The translations under genes were made by a program, and so were the position numbers. This document shows positions 44,101 to 53,918 of a DNA stretch of 64,000 nucleotides, one piece after another. The notes beneath the pieces are model-generated. The model was not told where the DNA came from. It worked only from the letters and a program-made list of their open reading frames with translations, and ran no database searches. Positions within the stretch are counted from its first letter, which is position 1, and each line of letters opens with the position of its first letter. The stretch comes from Undaria pinnatifida. Its lineage: Eukaryota > Sar > Phaeophyceae > Laminariales > Alariaceae. The stretch is from positions 14,856,563 to 14,920,562 of the forward strand of contig JABAKD010000028.1 in the NCBI GenBank assembly GCA_012845835.1, given 5' to 3'.

Positions 44101-46280
44101 AAATTGACGTCCCCGATTGCCTCGACTCTAACCAACCCTGAATCTCCAATCTGTATGTATTGGTCTGTAGGGTAGCGAATGTTGTACATGCCCTCTTTAT
44201 TGTTGGACATCATCGCACTAGCTCCCGAGTCCGCATCCCATTCCTCGCTACCATACGGCCTAGGTTGCCCCGGGGTACACCGAAGGGCGCTAGCAACACG
44301 TGTAATCAACGCTGGCTCAACACGTCCTACAACGCTACCACGCACCACACCATCACGAGCTACAGCAACAGAATCACCAGACTCAGACTTGCCTATTTGC
44401 ACACTACGTGCGATGAAAAGCTGCAGAGGAGCTCCGCTGGCTTGAGCTGCGCCGGGAGCCGGAGAAGAGAGAGTTGCAGTAGCAGAGGTAGACGTGGCAG
44501 GAGGCGTGCCCTCTTGCTGTTCTTGGTGTTGTTGGTGCTGTTGCTGCTGCTCGGGAGTCCCCAACTCCGCTGTCGGTGGTGGTGGTGATGACCAGTGCCC
44601 CGCTGGTTCCCCCCACCCCGAGTATTTCATGTATTCGTTTTCGTAGGGATAATCGGCCGCAAATCCGTACCTCGGTGCGTTGGGGGATTTTCCAGGCGGT
44701 AAATTAGGCGCAAAATTCGGCGGCGAATTAGACGGGTAATTAGATGGTGGCACCTGTCCGAAGCCCTCGCCCCTGCCTCGGCCGCGCCCGCCGGAATGAT
44801 GATGGCGGTCGTGACCACGTCCTCCGGGGAAGGTGTTAGCATATCCGCCAGGCCCGGGTCCGTGTCCTGGCGGCGGCGTTCTCTGCTGCTCCGGCGGGTG
44901 GCCCCGACTCCAACGCGCACCCGAGTCATTGGGGTACGGTTGATGGTAGGTGTTCGCATACCCCCCAGCCCCGGGTCCGTGTCCTGGCGGCGGCGTTTTC
45001 TGCTGCTCCGGCGGGTGGCCCCGACTCCAACGCGCACCCGAGTCGTTTGAGTACGGTTGCTGTCGATATTTACCTTCCGCCCCGCGCCCTCCTCCGCGTC
45101 CGGCGTACGGCCCGAGTCCCCGCGACTGCAGGTATTCGTGGAAATCACCGTAGTATCTGTCGAATTCTCGACGCATGACGATGCATTCGGGGGTGTTGTG
45201 GCCTTGCCCCTCGCCGTGGAGCGCGCAGTAGGTGTACGTTCGTTCGCGCTCCCCATACCCCCGATCACCAGCATTCCTCCCACCCCGGTCGCCCCGACCT
45301 ACGCCGGCTGCGGTCAGGGCATGCCTTGTCTCCTCTCTCTCTTCTCCTGATCTCCCATTGCGCTCCAGCTCGTGAGCAGCTCTCCTGAGCAAATCTTCCA
45401 TGGTACGACTCGAAAGATCGGGAAGGAGAAGCACGTGGTCACTACAGAGCTTAAAAGATGGTAGCATTCTACGGGCAATATGTTTGCACATAGATGCGTC
45501 TGGTCGCTTATCTCCGTATGATTCCAGCTTCATCCTAATGGCCTTTGCCCTACCGTAAAATGACATGATGCTCCCTCCCTCCTTCTGCCTCAGTTCGTTC
45601 CATTCATCCTCTACCATCTCCCTCTCATGTTCACTCTTGACAGCGTAGTGAGACTCAAACACCCTCCACGCTTCTTGGGGTGACCCGGCAGCAAAAATCA
45701 TTTCTTGGACTGGTTGGGCTGTGATTTTTGCAATAAGTTGTGACCATAGCTTGAGCGACTTATCTACTCTCTCCATCCCAAAGTAACTCCTGAGTCGTGA
45801 CAGGTCTACATCCGGAACCCCCACTGGTATCGATTCTCCCCTCAAGACGTCCATCAACCCTTCAGCCGAGACCCAGGAAAGAACAGAACCTCGGAAAACA
45901 CGGAAAGCTGATCCAACACTTTGCCCGCTCTCAAACTTTCCAGACCAAGCAAGCATTTCATTTTTTTGACGGATTTCTATGGGTCTAGACTCGTACGTGC
46001 CTGCTGTTGGGGCGGTTGGCCCTCTCTCGTTGGTCATCTGCAGTACTTGGCGAAGGGCGTTGGTTAGGTCCGCGATCATGTTCGATGAAGTTGCTGATGG
46101 AGCTGCCGCTGCTGTTGTGTCATGATGTTGTTCATTGGCGGGGAAGGACTCGCGTCCGTCTCCTTCATGGTGTTGTGCATTGGCGGAGGAGGACTCGCGT
46201 CCCTCTCCCCCGTTGCCTAATCCGCCGGGAGGGGTGCTCAACCTTTCCCCCGACGAAGGCCTTGTGTCGGTTCTCCTCAT
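41112..46280 (-). CDS. Copia polyprotein, N-terminal part: gag, protease and integrase
   Basis: 1,722 codons from ATG at 46280 to a TAG at 41112. Order on the protein: Gag (UBN2-like region with AWRVFESHYAVKSEHEREM), a zinc-knuckle-like CALHGEGQGHNTPEC, and glycine/proline-rich repeats containing PNDSGARWSRGHPPEQQ twice. Next comes the retropepsin active site DADSGAS near residue 681. The pre-integrase zinc domain (HDRAGHLSEPIL then CTTCISARG) follows. The DDE integrase core has HIDMCGPY, RGDCDSLW and VVENAIQRCN carrying the three acidic residues. A proline-rich linker of 26-residue repeats comes next, then the region leading to RT. The stop lies just before the RT domain, between EIVDE and the KLIFDWKVD block. 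Protease and integrase look intact. Two other minus-strand frames are open across the linker only because its 78-bp repeat is GC-rich and in phase. Confidence 0.93.
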   Translation of the reverse strand: MRRTDTRPSSGERLSTPPGGLGNGGEGRESSSANAQHHEGDGRESFPANEQHHDTTAAAAPSATSSNMIADLTNALRQVLQMTNERGPTAPTAGTYESRPIEIRQKNEMLAWSGKFESGQSVGSAFRVFRGSVLSWVSAEGLMDVLRGESIPVGVPDVDLSRLRSYFGMERVDKSLKLWSQLIAKITAQPVQEMIFAAGSPQEAWRVFESHYAVKSEHEREMVEDEWNELRQKEGGSIMSFYGRAKAIRMKLESYGDKRPDASMCKHIARRMLPSFKLCSDHVLLLPDLSSRTMEDLLRRAAHELERNGRSGEEREETRHALTAAGVGRGDRGGRNAGDRGYGERERTYTYCALHGEGQGHNTPECIVMRREFDRYYGDFHEYLQSRGLGPYAGRGGGRGAEGKYRQQPYSNDSGARWSRGHPPEQQKTPPPGHGPGAGGYANTYHQPYPNDSGARWSRGHPPEQQRTPPPGHGPGPGGYANTFPGGRGHDRHHHSGGRGRGRGEGFGQVPPSNYPSNSPPNFAPNLPPGKSPNAPRYGFAADYPYENEYMKYSGWGEPAGHWSSPPPPTAELGTPEQQQQHQQHQEQQEGTPPATSTSATATLSSPAPGAAQASGAPLQLFIARSVQIGKSESGDSVAVARDGVVRGSVVGRVEPALITRVASALRCTPGQPRPYGSEEWDADSGASAMMSNNKEGMYNIRYPTDQYIQIGDSGLVRVEAIGDVNLVFHQLDEHGNPEDVVACVQDVIYTPWLGFNLFSIWKVADKNSCSVNPTGTQAGRLRFIRGSANDSLYATRLPPSPLPVDVANQSAPESSACNPPMPVGPVGSVGASRESAFVSAACISPTVPLSENNLVQPSSVVMASLMELELELETALSHPTPCDSSTAWIYRPQSISDEKTEAYAVEWDIFDRMMQDRESEECALALLGPGKNPFHVGNDRKRVDINVFHDRAGHLSEPILRESARQRGITLTGRMKPCTTCISARGTRAGVPKRSEGRAGKAPGDLLHIDMCGPYTTTIGGNHYIFYAVDAATGYIANYALRRKSDAVAVFRRCIVDLAHKAGTRIRSVRGDCDSLWTSKDFRDFCSAMGIAVQYSPPGAQQYNGVVENAIQRCNKIAMASRRAAERRLGPGGFSCVRGLDARGDKLWAESAKDAAQKLNQAASPSNPSRASPQELFIGKKGAFLVVPFFQYGFMYRERRSKLDDQAVPCYFLNAGDNHADCCVKVLRDDTGRVCYSSNVTWAPLPQSGGGGFSTAPSAPALPTPPGVSFEIASTPPAAAGPPPAHSPSAHTSPPPGPTAMPPSAAGPPPAHSPSAHTSPPPGPTAMPPSAAGPPPAHSPSAHTSPPPGPTAMPPAAAGPAPAHSPSAHTTCSNPPATAGTPPAAATWPPPPLRSSSPPSAHSPSAHTSPPPGPTAMPPSAAGPPPAHSPSAHTSPPPGPSAISSAVAGPPPAHSPSALTPPAVCSPMPQWSPSSIEDAGSTTSSSPSPAATPAPRTYRRRQPPPVAAGYSSPLTPDATRMLGERGDERVPGRTRSEGRQLSGVPEEAVSTPLPEATSFDHGVGLLSHAGEDVLLSLLANRRALNAKRMLLQGHGSGELGGGGKQHAGSGGVEESKGAPPYDTTGGGGSGGNYWSLEPSGRGVPLGLVSRLATREDVDAALREMRPSHLRPDMPLCHAKDLRVPKTFREARDGEHGAQFMDAAKREVFGLLEAGTFEIVDE
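41900..42450 (-). repeat. 78-bp in-frame minisatellite inside the Copia polyprotein
   Basis: AGCGCTGGGTGAGTGCGC recurs at about 41981, 42060, 42173, 42251, 42329 and 42407, with a diverged unit near 41903. Spacing is 78 bases except for one 113-114-base gap, where a diverged insert lies. Each unit encodes 26 residues (AAGPPPAHSPSAHTSPPPG and a PTAMPPS-type end). It forms a flexible linker between integrase and RT. Confidence 0.9.
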
Positions 46281-46334
46281 TGGCGCTTAGCAACGCACAA
46301 CCCACTCGTTCGTTGAAGATCGTTGACGCTAGCG
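46281..46334 (-). other. Copia 5' leader between LTR and gag
   Basis: 54 bases between the 5' LTR and the gag ATG, unusually short. The primer-binding site should lie at the LTR edge (minus strand CGCTAGCGTCAACGATC), but I cannot match it to a tRNA from memory. Confidence 0.6.
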
Positions 46335-46838
46335 TGTGGAGTAGGTTGGTACGTGTGGCGCCCCGGTGGTGGTGTAGGTGGAGGAGAAAGGTGGCGTAAT
46401 AGCCGGTGATCGGTAAACTACAAACTACTAACTAAGGCGGGTGTGATAACCCGATTTACCCGGTACGTGTGTGGTGAAGCGTGATAGCTCAGGTGTGATA
46501 ACCCGGAAATGGAACTCGGTGCTGTGGCGTGATAGCCGGGATGTAAATACACAGGCGTGGTAGCCGTGCAGTGGTGAAGGCGTGATAGCCCTTGCAATAT
46601 AGATGGGGCGTGGTAGCCCTTGGCGTGGTAGCCGTAGAAGAGACACAGAGGAGACACAAGGAGAGGCAAATATAGAGTCGAAAATGGAGTGATATTATTC
46701 GTGCACATAAAAACCCACAACACAAAATCCCGTTGTGGAGATCCATCCCACACATATACGAAACCCCCAAAATTCTCCGATCCATCTTTTCGACGGATTC
46801 TTGTTAGCAATCTGACAATGGAGTGAGTACGTCCAACA
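46335..46838 (-). repeat. Copia 5' LTR
   Basis: 504 bases, with the same ends as 38880-39383. It should contain the element's promoter, but I see no unambiguous TATA box and do not place one. Confidence 0.95.
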
Positions 46839-49800
46839 CAATGAGTAGACGGAAGTGTGTGATATTGCTGTACAGCAGCATGCGGTTAGGGTTAGCAATA
46901 GTAGTAAGACTTGTCGTACGGTAATAGCTGCAGGACGGATGCTTCTACCTGGCGGAGTACTGTAATACACGAGTTTTTCTCTGCTGCTATGCCTTTCATG
47001 CGCCATGCCAGTGAATACTGCCATTTGGTGACTACGGACGGAAATGCGTGGACCGCTTGGACGCCGCAATGATTCGCACGCTTGCGTGTGGCGTTGCATA
47101 TCACAGCACACCATGAACACGACGAGTACTCCAGCACTATGCCCTACCTTGTTACAATACCACTATGGGCAACGCAGATGCAGCACCAGGGGCGGAGACG
47201 TGGCCGTGCCGCTAGTATAATCTGCAATGCTGACGATTATATTCCGTTTCATTACAGGTCTTAGGTTTACTGTTTGTGGTGACGAATCTATCGTTGGGGC
47301 CGTTATTACTTTAGATATTGATTTACTGCCGTATGCGTGAAATTGACAAGTTGCCAGAATCTGGTTCACTCGGTGGCCTTGTGGGCGTCAAGCGGGAGGC
47401 AACGTCACTCTACCTCATCGATCGCTCTGCCGATGCGTGCTGCCTGGATTACATCTTGAACTTTAATACCATATTTTTTTTTCCACTTGAAAGTCTGATG
47501 ACCCCCAATCGTTCACGTTTGGGCCAACATCGGACGACTCGGCCCATTGGAATATTAACTCATTCTGGTTCCCTGCCAATTTTCGCACATTTGGACTCAG
47601 CGAACGCACTTTGAGTTTTCGGAGCAAAATATCATGAAGCTTATAAGCTTGGAATCGGGGCTCATACGACGCAGCAGATGGTCCTAGGGAAGATACTCCG
47701 CCTTTACGAAAGGGCAGGCAGTGTAGACCTATTGTAGGTAGTGTGTAGTGTGTTTCGATCAGAGACCAAAGCTACAATAGGGGCATCACTCTGATGGCCT
47801 TTGATGGCTTTTGCCTTTGACTGCGGTGGGCAGTGGCTCGAGGTCACTTGTTCGAGCAACCGTCCTGTTCCGTTGCAGTCATAACCTTTCGTGTTGTTAT
47901 AACTTTGCCAAAGGAATCCTCGAGGTAGTGGTGGGGTACGATGAGGCAAATTTTTCCCTCAAATTATTTATGTCTGCATGTGAGGTACAGAGTAACTCAT
48001 GCGATTTTCCCTTAAAACCGGTAGTGACAATAGTACGCCCCTCGAACCTTACCCTTGGTCCGGGACGGCATCTACGCTACAGCAGTCGGACGACAAAACC
48101 TCATTGAATCATTATTCGGAACAAAAACCATATCTCAACAAATCTGGCACATTCCAACGACGAGAGAAGCAACGCCACGTTGTTGCCGACTGAGACGAGT
48201 TAACCTTTCATCTCGTATTACCTACTCAGCACAACCTATCTGCTTCGTTCATGTGTACTCACAACCATTTTCATGTCATAAGATTAGACAGGCTTGTATC
48301 TGCCGATAAACTAATCTTTATAGGCGCCATCTGCATCAAGGCATTGCTGCATTATTGTAGGTGATGGGTGGCGATTAAACACCCCCGGTTAAGAAAAGGA
48401 GCGCAACATGCAACCGACATGTGGTATGACGTCGGCACGTTTGATTTTTCTTGAGATGTTTTATTCTAAAGCCGGGTGTGAACGGGTTTGCCGAACATCT
48501 AAGGAAAATACAGATTGGGGTTAGCCAAAAACGCACTAAAGAGGGGATGACCTGAACAACCCCCCGGCACAAAATGTTAGGTTGAGCTAAACCAGGAATA
48601 TCGTGTGGTGAAGGTTTGCTGGGGATCACAAACTCGTCGTGGAATTAGCTGTAGTTTAGCTTTATTTAATGGGTAGTGAAGGTCGCTGCAACGTTCCTCC
48701 AAGCATCACTCATTATGATACAGTTTGGGCGTGGGCTCGACACGCCATCAGCTATATCCGGTCGAGCTGCATATTACTCTGTTCGAGCGGAGGGGGGAGG
48801 GAGGGGTGGGATTACTCATTTCGTTTCATGCATAGACGTACAACGCCGGGATGGAGCGCCTGGGGTTTTCACATATCATGCAGACACCGTGTGCTCTGAG
48901 CGCGAACTTCCGTGAGGTGTTTTGCGACTGGCATGGACGGTGAGCAGCCACGTCTAAGAACCGCTTCTACAGAGGACTTCTGTTCGTAAGGGGTACGGTT
49001 TGGCACATCTGATAGCAGCTTCGAAAAAAAAAATGATTTTTCCTTGTGCGGCCTCGTCCAGAAAAAGCATTGGGGGTACCACGTAATTGCCGCTTGCAGG
49101 CGCGCGTGTTATAAAGATGACGTGAAGGAGGAAAACGGTGCACCTTATACTACATATGTGGAGTCTCAATGACGATGCCCTCGAACATCGTAGAGTAATA
49201 TCCTCTGAACTCTTCGCAAATATATACAAACATTACAAACAAACTTGGTTCAGCAAGGGGAGGATCGACGGCTTATCTGATCCATTTCTGGTAAATTGTA
49301 CCCCTCTAAATCGGTCACTCCCCCCACCCCTTTTCCCCCACCGTTAACCCCCCCTTCTTCCCCAATGAAATGATGAAGTACACACTGTCGACAGCTAGAT
49401 AAACGTGAACAAATGACGCCCATGAATAAGACTGGATTACTGTAGAAACCGCAGCAGTGATCTTGATAAATGATGATGACTAACGGAGAGAGAAAGTGTC
49501 CCGCTTAATGACACTGACAAAAGAGATGGGTGTGAGAGTTGAAACCATTTTACAGCAACTGTCTCAGGAACGAGTCGTAAAACTGATAGGTGAGATAAGA
49601 GTCCTGTATCCCAAGCACATGATATTTGGTCATGCACTGCATGCGTCTCGTGTTCTTCGTTTCCATTTCTAACTTACTTTTGTCCCTTTTTACCCCTGGC
49701 GCTGCTGCCATCCTGCAATTCCTGTAATGATAGATGGCGATTGCATGTCTTCATAATACCCCAACGCTTGGCATGCGAAACACTCAATAGCTACATACGT

Positions 49801-50029
49801 ACATACATGATTGGAATATATATATATATATGATCCTGCAAGTAAGTGGGTAAACAAGAAAAAAAACATGACGGGTTAAACAGAAACGCAGGGAACATTG
49901 ACCTATCGGGATCTTGGGTGCCAGCCAATGCCGAAACTCATGCAGAGCCAGAAACACATGGATATTGTATTCTGTTTTTGTATTGCTGTCCTCGTACATC
50001 GTCATCCACCAAGGAGGGTGTAGTGCTTG
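46839..50029. other. Intron 1 continued, no recognised gene
   Basis: Begins with the CAATG flank of the Copia element and includes a short GGTTAGGGTTAG tract near 46883. Frames are short, and none shows a domain. Low-complexity patches: poly-A near 49024, C-rich near 49318-49355, (TA)n at 49817-49832. Confidence 0.4.
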
Positions 50030-50510
50030 TGCGACGTCACCGTGTTTGTTGGCTAACTTTGATGAGAAGATAGCTATCGGGAAGGGGGCTCTTGTGGGAG
50101 ATAGCTTGCAGTGTCCCGCTGGCTCGCGTTGGCGAGGAGGCAGTTATCAGTGGACGTGTGTTGGTTGGAGCCAAATCACAGCGCTTTTGTTGGCTTGCTT
50201 TGGCGAGAAAGGAACTTGAAGGGAGACGTGTGGGTCGGTGGGGGCTGAACCGCTGTGCTGTGGTGGTTCGATATGGGAAGAACGGTGCTTTCGGGAGACG
50301 TGTGTGTTGGTGGCAACTGAGACGATGTATTGTGGTGGTTCGATGCGGTAAGAACGGTGCTTTCGGGAGAGACAAAGTTTCCCGTGGTCTGGTGGCTCAA
50401 GTCGGCGAGATCGCAGCTTTCGTGAGTAGGGAGATGAGGAGCTCTGGTAGCGCGCTTTGCCGATACTTGGAGCTCTTTTCTGGTGAGAGCTACATCACAG
50501 CGTTTTGATG
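50030..50510 (+). repeat. Minisatellite with 72-bp period, degenerate at its left
   Basis: AAGAACGGTGCTTTCGGGAG occurs at about 50279 and 50351, preceded each time by GTGGTGGTTCGAT or TTGTGGTGGTTCGAT. Looser copies with GTTGGCT..CTTTGGCGAGAA and GGGAGACGTGTG extend from 50040 to 50500. Open frames on both strands (138 plus, 112 minus codons) are produced by the in-phase repeat. Confidence 0.7.
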
Positions 50511-52488
50511 GCTCCTTATGACGTGACAGACAGATTTAACGTTCGTATGGAGAAAATGCATTAGGAGTTGAGCAACAATTTTTGCGAGCCCATCAGTGCC
50601 TTGGCGTACGGGTAGCAATCCTGGCTTTGAGCCTTCGAACGTCCGAGAGAGCAAATCAATAGGGAGTCCTGCAGGTGTACACATGGGATGGGAAAACATC
50701 ACACCATACATACACGAACAAGGCCAAGCCATCATTGGAGGGAGGACAGCATAATACCAGCAAGCGCGCATGCCGGCATCCCAGCAATGTACCAGGAGGA
50801 GCATCATTTTTAACGGCACAACATATGTCTATGCACAATCGGAAGCGTAAGCAATAATGCGAACAACGTAACATCAAGGCAGGTAATTAAGCCGCACTCC
50901 AACAACTACGCACGGTATATTTGCATGTGCACGAACGAGGTAGGATAATATTGTTCAAGATCATTCTCGTGCATATGTTTGGGATCGTACTTGTAATGCA
51001 GATTATATTATACGAAGTATATGCTTTTTTTCTTCTAATATATGCAGTGTTTAGTGTAAGTATGGTAATACTGTAACCGAAGGGTAGAGGCACATGCGCA
51101 TGGAAGGCTTCTCATGTACTCATACACACCTGGTACAGCCGAGTAGTTTTGTCCTGGTATACAATGCTGGACTAAAATTACAGAAGGACGAGCACGGCAG
51201 GCGAGATAATACCCGTACTGCAGAGTAGACACGACAAGGTGGTATGATGGCCAGAATCAGCAATGTAGCAGCATTGGGAGATGGATGTGAAATGGGTCCG
51301 AGGTGTAGGTTCGGACATGACTGTTGCCGCGAAGCTGCACAGTAGACTAAACCTGGTAAGCAGAAGGCATGACAGTGGCAGAGGTTGTCGTCAAGGTTCT
51401 GGACTCAGTCTACTTAAACGACCCGAAGCCGACGATGTGGTGGCGGCGACAGCATAGTGGTACCAGAGAGAGCCGAAGTTTGATCAAGACGTAGTGGCGA
51501 AGGTAGCAAAGTTCCGGCCGAGAGAGCACAGAACCGAAGCAACTGTAGCACCAGCAACATGTGCTGGTAACTGGAGGAGAAAGCACGAAAACCTAAACTA
51601 GGGATTTCCACGCATTAAACTATGCATGCGAAAGAAGGTGGGGAAAAACATTTTCGCGCCAGGTTACACGATTTTCGACGTGCGAGAAGTCGACCTTGTG
51701 TGCGGACGTCGTTAAGAGGGCTTCTCCACGATGTGTGGGCAGTTGAAAATTTAGTGTGAATGATGCGAGACGAGACACCAGCGTGATGTACGTTGGTGCC
51801 GGACGAGTTTGCGTGCACCAACCCGCAACAGACCGGTAAAATCAAGGCAAAATCGCGACTGCGAGGTATTTTCAACTAGCAATATATCTTTTGAAGTGGG
51901 GAGCACGAGTCCCAAGGGAGAATTGTGCCGCGTCAAATATTAAAACAAAGCTGTTGAAACTCGTGTGCGTCTAGATTGTACTACGCCCTCGGCATCACAG
52001 ACCAAGTTTACCAGAAAAATCCCAGACTGTCCCTCTCGAACAACATGCGTCGGCCGTAGACAACTGCGGTGATGTCAAGTTAAGGTGCTCAGCTAGAACC
52101 ATCCCGCAGTTGAGTCATTTTACGCTCTACAGGTCCGCGCCATATACATATATATATGTCTTACCTAGCGATAAAAATGTCTTTACAGCGGGAGGCCTGT
52201 TGCCTAGAAGGTGTATCACGACTTATTGCTCTAGGGTACCAAATCGAATTGAATTGGTAGAATTCTTCGAATTGGTAGAATTCTTCGAAGGGAACTGCAG
52301 TATGATAGGCCCAGCTTGTGTAATGTAGGCATCAGTGCCCGGTGCCTTCAGATGCAGGACATATCGGATATTGGCAATGGACCATTTCGACGGAGGCGAA
52401 GATCATGCAGCACATTGCCTCGTCCTACAACGGTTTCGAAGCTGATTGAGCCATGAAGAGTTTGGCCCAAAAATTGTTTTGCTTGCTC
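50511..52488. other. No recognised gene
   Basis: Intronic DNA. A 19-base direct repeat (GAATTGGTAGAATTCTTC) lies at about 52250-52290. No domain is visible in the short frames. Confidence 0.4.
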
Positions 52489-52697
52489 ATCACGTCTATT
52501 TATAAAAGTGAAACTACACTCCAGCTGTGAGATCGAATATTATTTTGTCGAAAGTCATTTTGGCAAGCTGTATGTGATACTCCGATCGCGCGTATTACGG
52601 GTTGTGTGTCCTCATTTAGGATATAGGTCGGCGACTCCCCTTGCAACTACAATGTAGCTATCAGGATCAACAGGGTGAATTATCACGTCTATTTATA
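52489..52697 (-). mobile_element. Core repeat, copy 9, with 16-bp target-site duplication
   Basis: The core (52505-52681) has ACTACACTCCAGCTGTGAGA, ACTCCGATCGCGCGTATTAC and ATATAGGTCGGCGACTCCCC, and ends CAACAGGGTGAAT. It is bordered by ATCACGTCTATTTATA at 52489-52504 and 52682-52697, an exact direct repeat. A long duplication around a truncated repeat is typical of target-primed reverse transcription. The outward frame is damaged by three extra bases and a stop. Confidence 0.8.
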
Positions 52698-52734
52698 TAC
52701 CATCTATTATTTTCCTTTCTCCTTTCCTAGACTT

Positions 52735-52888
52735 AACCCTGACCCGTAGTCACAACCAGGCTCTTCTCTTCCCTCCCCCCTACGGCACGTGCCTATCTTT
52801 TTATATCGAGCAGAAAAAAAGCGCTATCTTCCCTAGTCAACTCGCACCGAATTGCTACTACCCACCCCGCTAGGAGCTCCAAGCAGTC
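52735..52888 (+). repeat. Composite repeat R1, copy 3 (left part only)
   Basis: Matches 684-845 and 1450-1597: CTTCCCTCCCCCCTACGGCA, CGTGCCTATC, CCCTAGTCAACTCGCACCGA and ACCCACCCCGCTAGGAGCTC. The R2 part is absent. Confidence 0.65.
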
Positions 52889-53120
52889 GATTCCTTTGGC
52901 ATGGGTAATTAATCATCGCGTCATTGTCTAACACGTGATTTGTGCCGTCGTAGAATGAGCGCTGGTACCATTCTGGCCTTACGTCTCGTCTCGTTGTCGT
53001 GGATGTCTTGCACGTGGGTCCCATCCACCATCGACAACGTTTACGAGCAACGAGGCTGCAAAAAGTCACATGTCTTTGCTGTAACTGAAACCCTTTGCAA
53101 CTTTGTTCTTTTACTTCCAG

Positions 53121-53201
53121 GGGCCATCTACGCCATTGACTCAGAAATCTACATCGACGGATTCACCGCTTTCTTCAACAACTCTGCTGATAACAACGGA
53201 G
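53121..53201 (+). CDS. Pmp-like beta-helix gene, coil exon a
   Basis: An 81-base exon between TTTTACTTCCAG and the donor GTGAGG. Phase 1 at both ends, so it encodes exactly 27 residues: GAIYAIDSEIYIDGF, then FFNNSADNNG. It carries the family's GG-A-I motif (the first Gly comes from the previous exon's last base) and F-x-N. It can be added or skipped without altering the frame. The sequence just upstream (ATCGACAACGTTTACGAGCA) resembles the intron before the exon at 59833, so exon and flank were probably duplicated together. No start or stop codon belongs to it. Confidence 0.7.
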
Positions 53202-53571
53202 GTGAGGCCAACCTTCAACAATATTGGTGTTGCAACAACGGCGCGGGAAAATTTCTACAAAACCTATCACCGGGAGTGTACCAGAAACCGTAGCCATGCG
53301 GAACTCTTGGACGGCCACTTTTCTGCCCGATAAAACCGAGTAACCAACATCATAGCGCATTCAGGGTCTGGATATATTGCTCGGTTGAAACAACGTTTAG
53401 ATAAACCCCGCAAACCTTGGAATACTAAAGTATCTGCCTGTTTATCATCATCACAACAACGAGTGTATACTGACCAGTATCGATATGTTTTCGGGGTCTA
53501 GGCAATCAATGTGTTGACCTTTCTATTTACGCCTAAAAGTCATTCATGCGTGAATTTGTCGTGCGTATTTA
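53202..53571 (+). other. Intron 2, first part
   Basis: Begins GTGAGGCCAACCTTCAACAA, which resembles the start of the intron after the 59833 exon (GTGAGGAAAACCTTCGCAAC). No other feature recognised. Confidence 0.45.
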
Positions 53572-53840
53572 ACACGGACTGATTCTTACAACGATAGCCT
53601 CCGCCCCAAAACCAGCGATTTTGGTTAACTCTTTAACGAACGTTTCATGGCTGCTCGACACAAGGAAGGATACCATTGGAAGAAAAACATCCACATACTT
53701 TCTTGTGTGCAAAGGTCTATCGATCGATGACGTCGAGGTGTCGAGAGACACACACCGTACTTCACGAGATACGAACGGGAGCTGGTTTTAAAACCGGCAA
53801 TTTCGTTCAAAACAATTTGGGGGGGCTACCGCGAATCGAC
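53572..53840 (+). repeat. Dispersed repeat R3, copy 3
   Basis: CGGACTGATTCTTACAACGA, CGTTTCATGGCTGCTCGAC, GGTCTATCGATCGATGACGT, GGGAGCTGGTTTTAAAACCG and TTTGGGGGGGCTACCGCGAA. Full-length match to 32928-33180. The palindromic GGTTTTAAAACC is best preserved here. Confidence 0.75.
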
Positions 53841-53856
53841 CCTACGACAAAACGCA

Positions 53857-53918
53857 ACGATACCGGAGTCAAACACTATTGGCGCTGCGATACCGGAGTC
53901 AAACACTATTGGCGCTGC
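53857..53918 (+). repeat. Perfect tandem repeat, two units of 30 bp
   Basis: CGATACCGGAGTCAAACACT followed by ATTGGCGCTG occurs at 53858 and 53888. Confidence 0.9.

Larger units (their letters stand above)
38880..46838 (-). mobile_element. Copia LTR retrotransposon, complete structure
   Basis: 7,959 bp bounded by two 504-bp LTRs that differ at only one position that I can find. The minus-strand interior encodes gag, protease, integrase, reverse transcriptase and RNase H in that order. Integrase before reverse transcriptase defines Copia (Pseudoviridae-type) elements. A purine tract (AGTAGGGGGGC on the minus strand, 39384-39394) abuts the 3' LTR. I could not match the primer-binding site to a particular tRNA. 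An in-frame stop and a changed RT catalytic residue probably make this copy defective, although it looks very young. Confidence 0.95.
30638..53120 (+). other. Inferred first intron of the beta-helix gene, filled with repeats
   Basis: It begins at the GTAAGG donor after exon 1. The acceptor is inferred at TTTTACTTCCAG|GG (53120), preceded by a pyrimidine-rich tract and a possible branch site GTAACTGAA. It contains a complete Copia element, a satellite array, minisatellites and core copies. At 22.5 kb it is very long. If exons 1 and 2 belong to different genes, this span is intergenic instead. Confidence 0.45.

Noticed and set aside
50037..50508. Overlapping plus and minus frames of 112-138 codons
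   Set aside because: Both are produced by the 72-bp minisatellite and have no domain.
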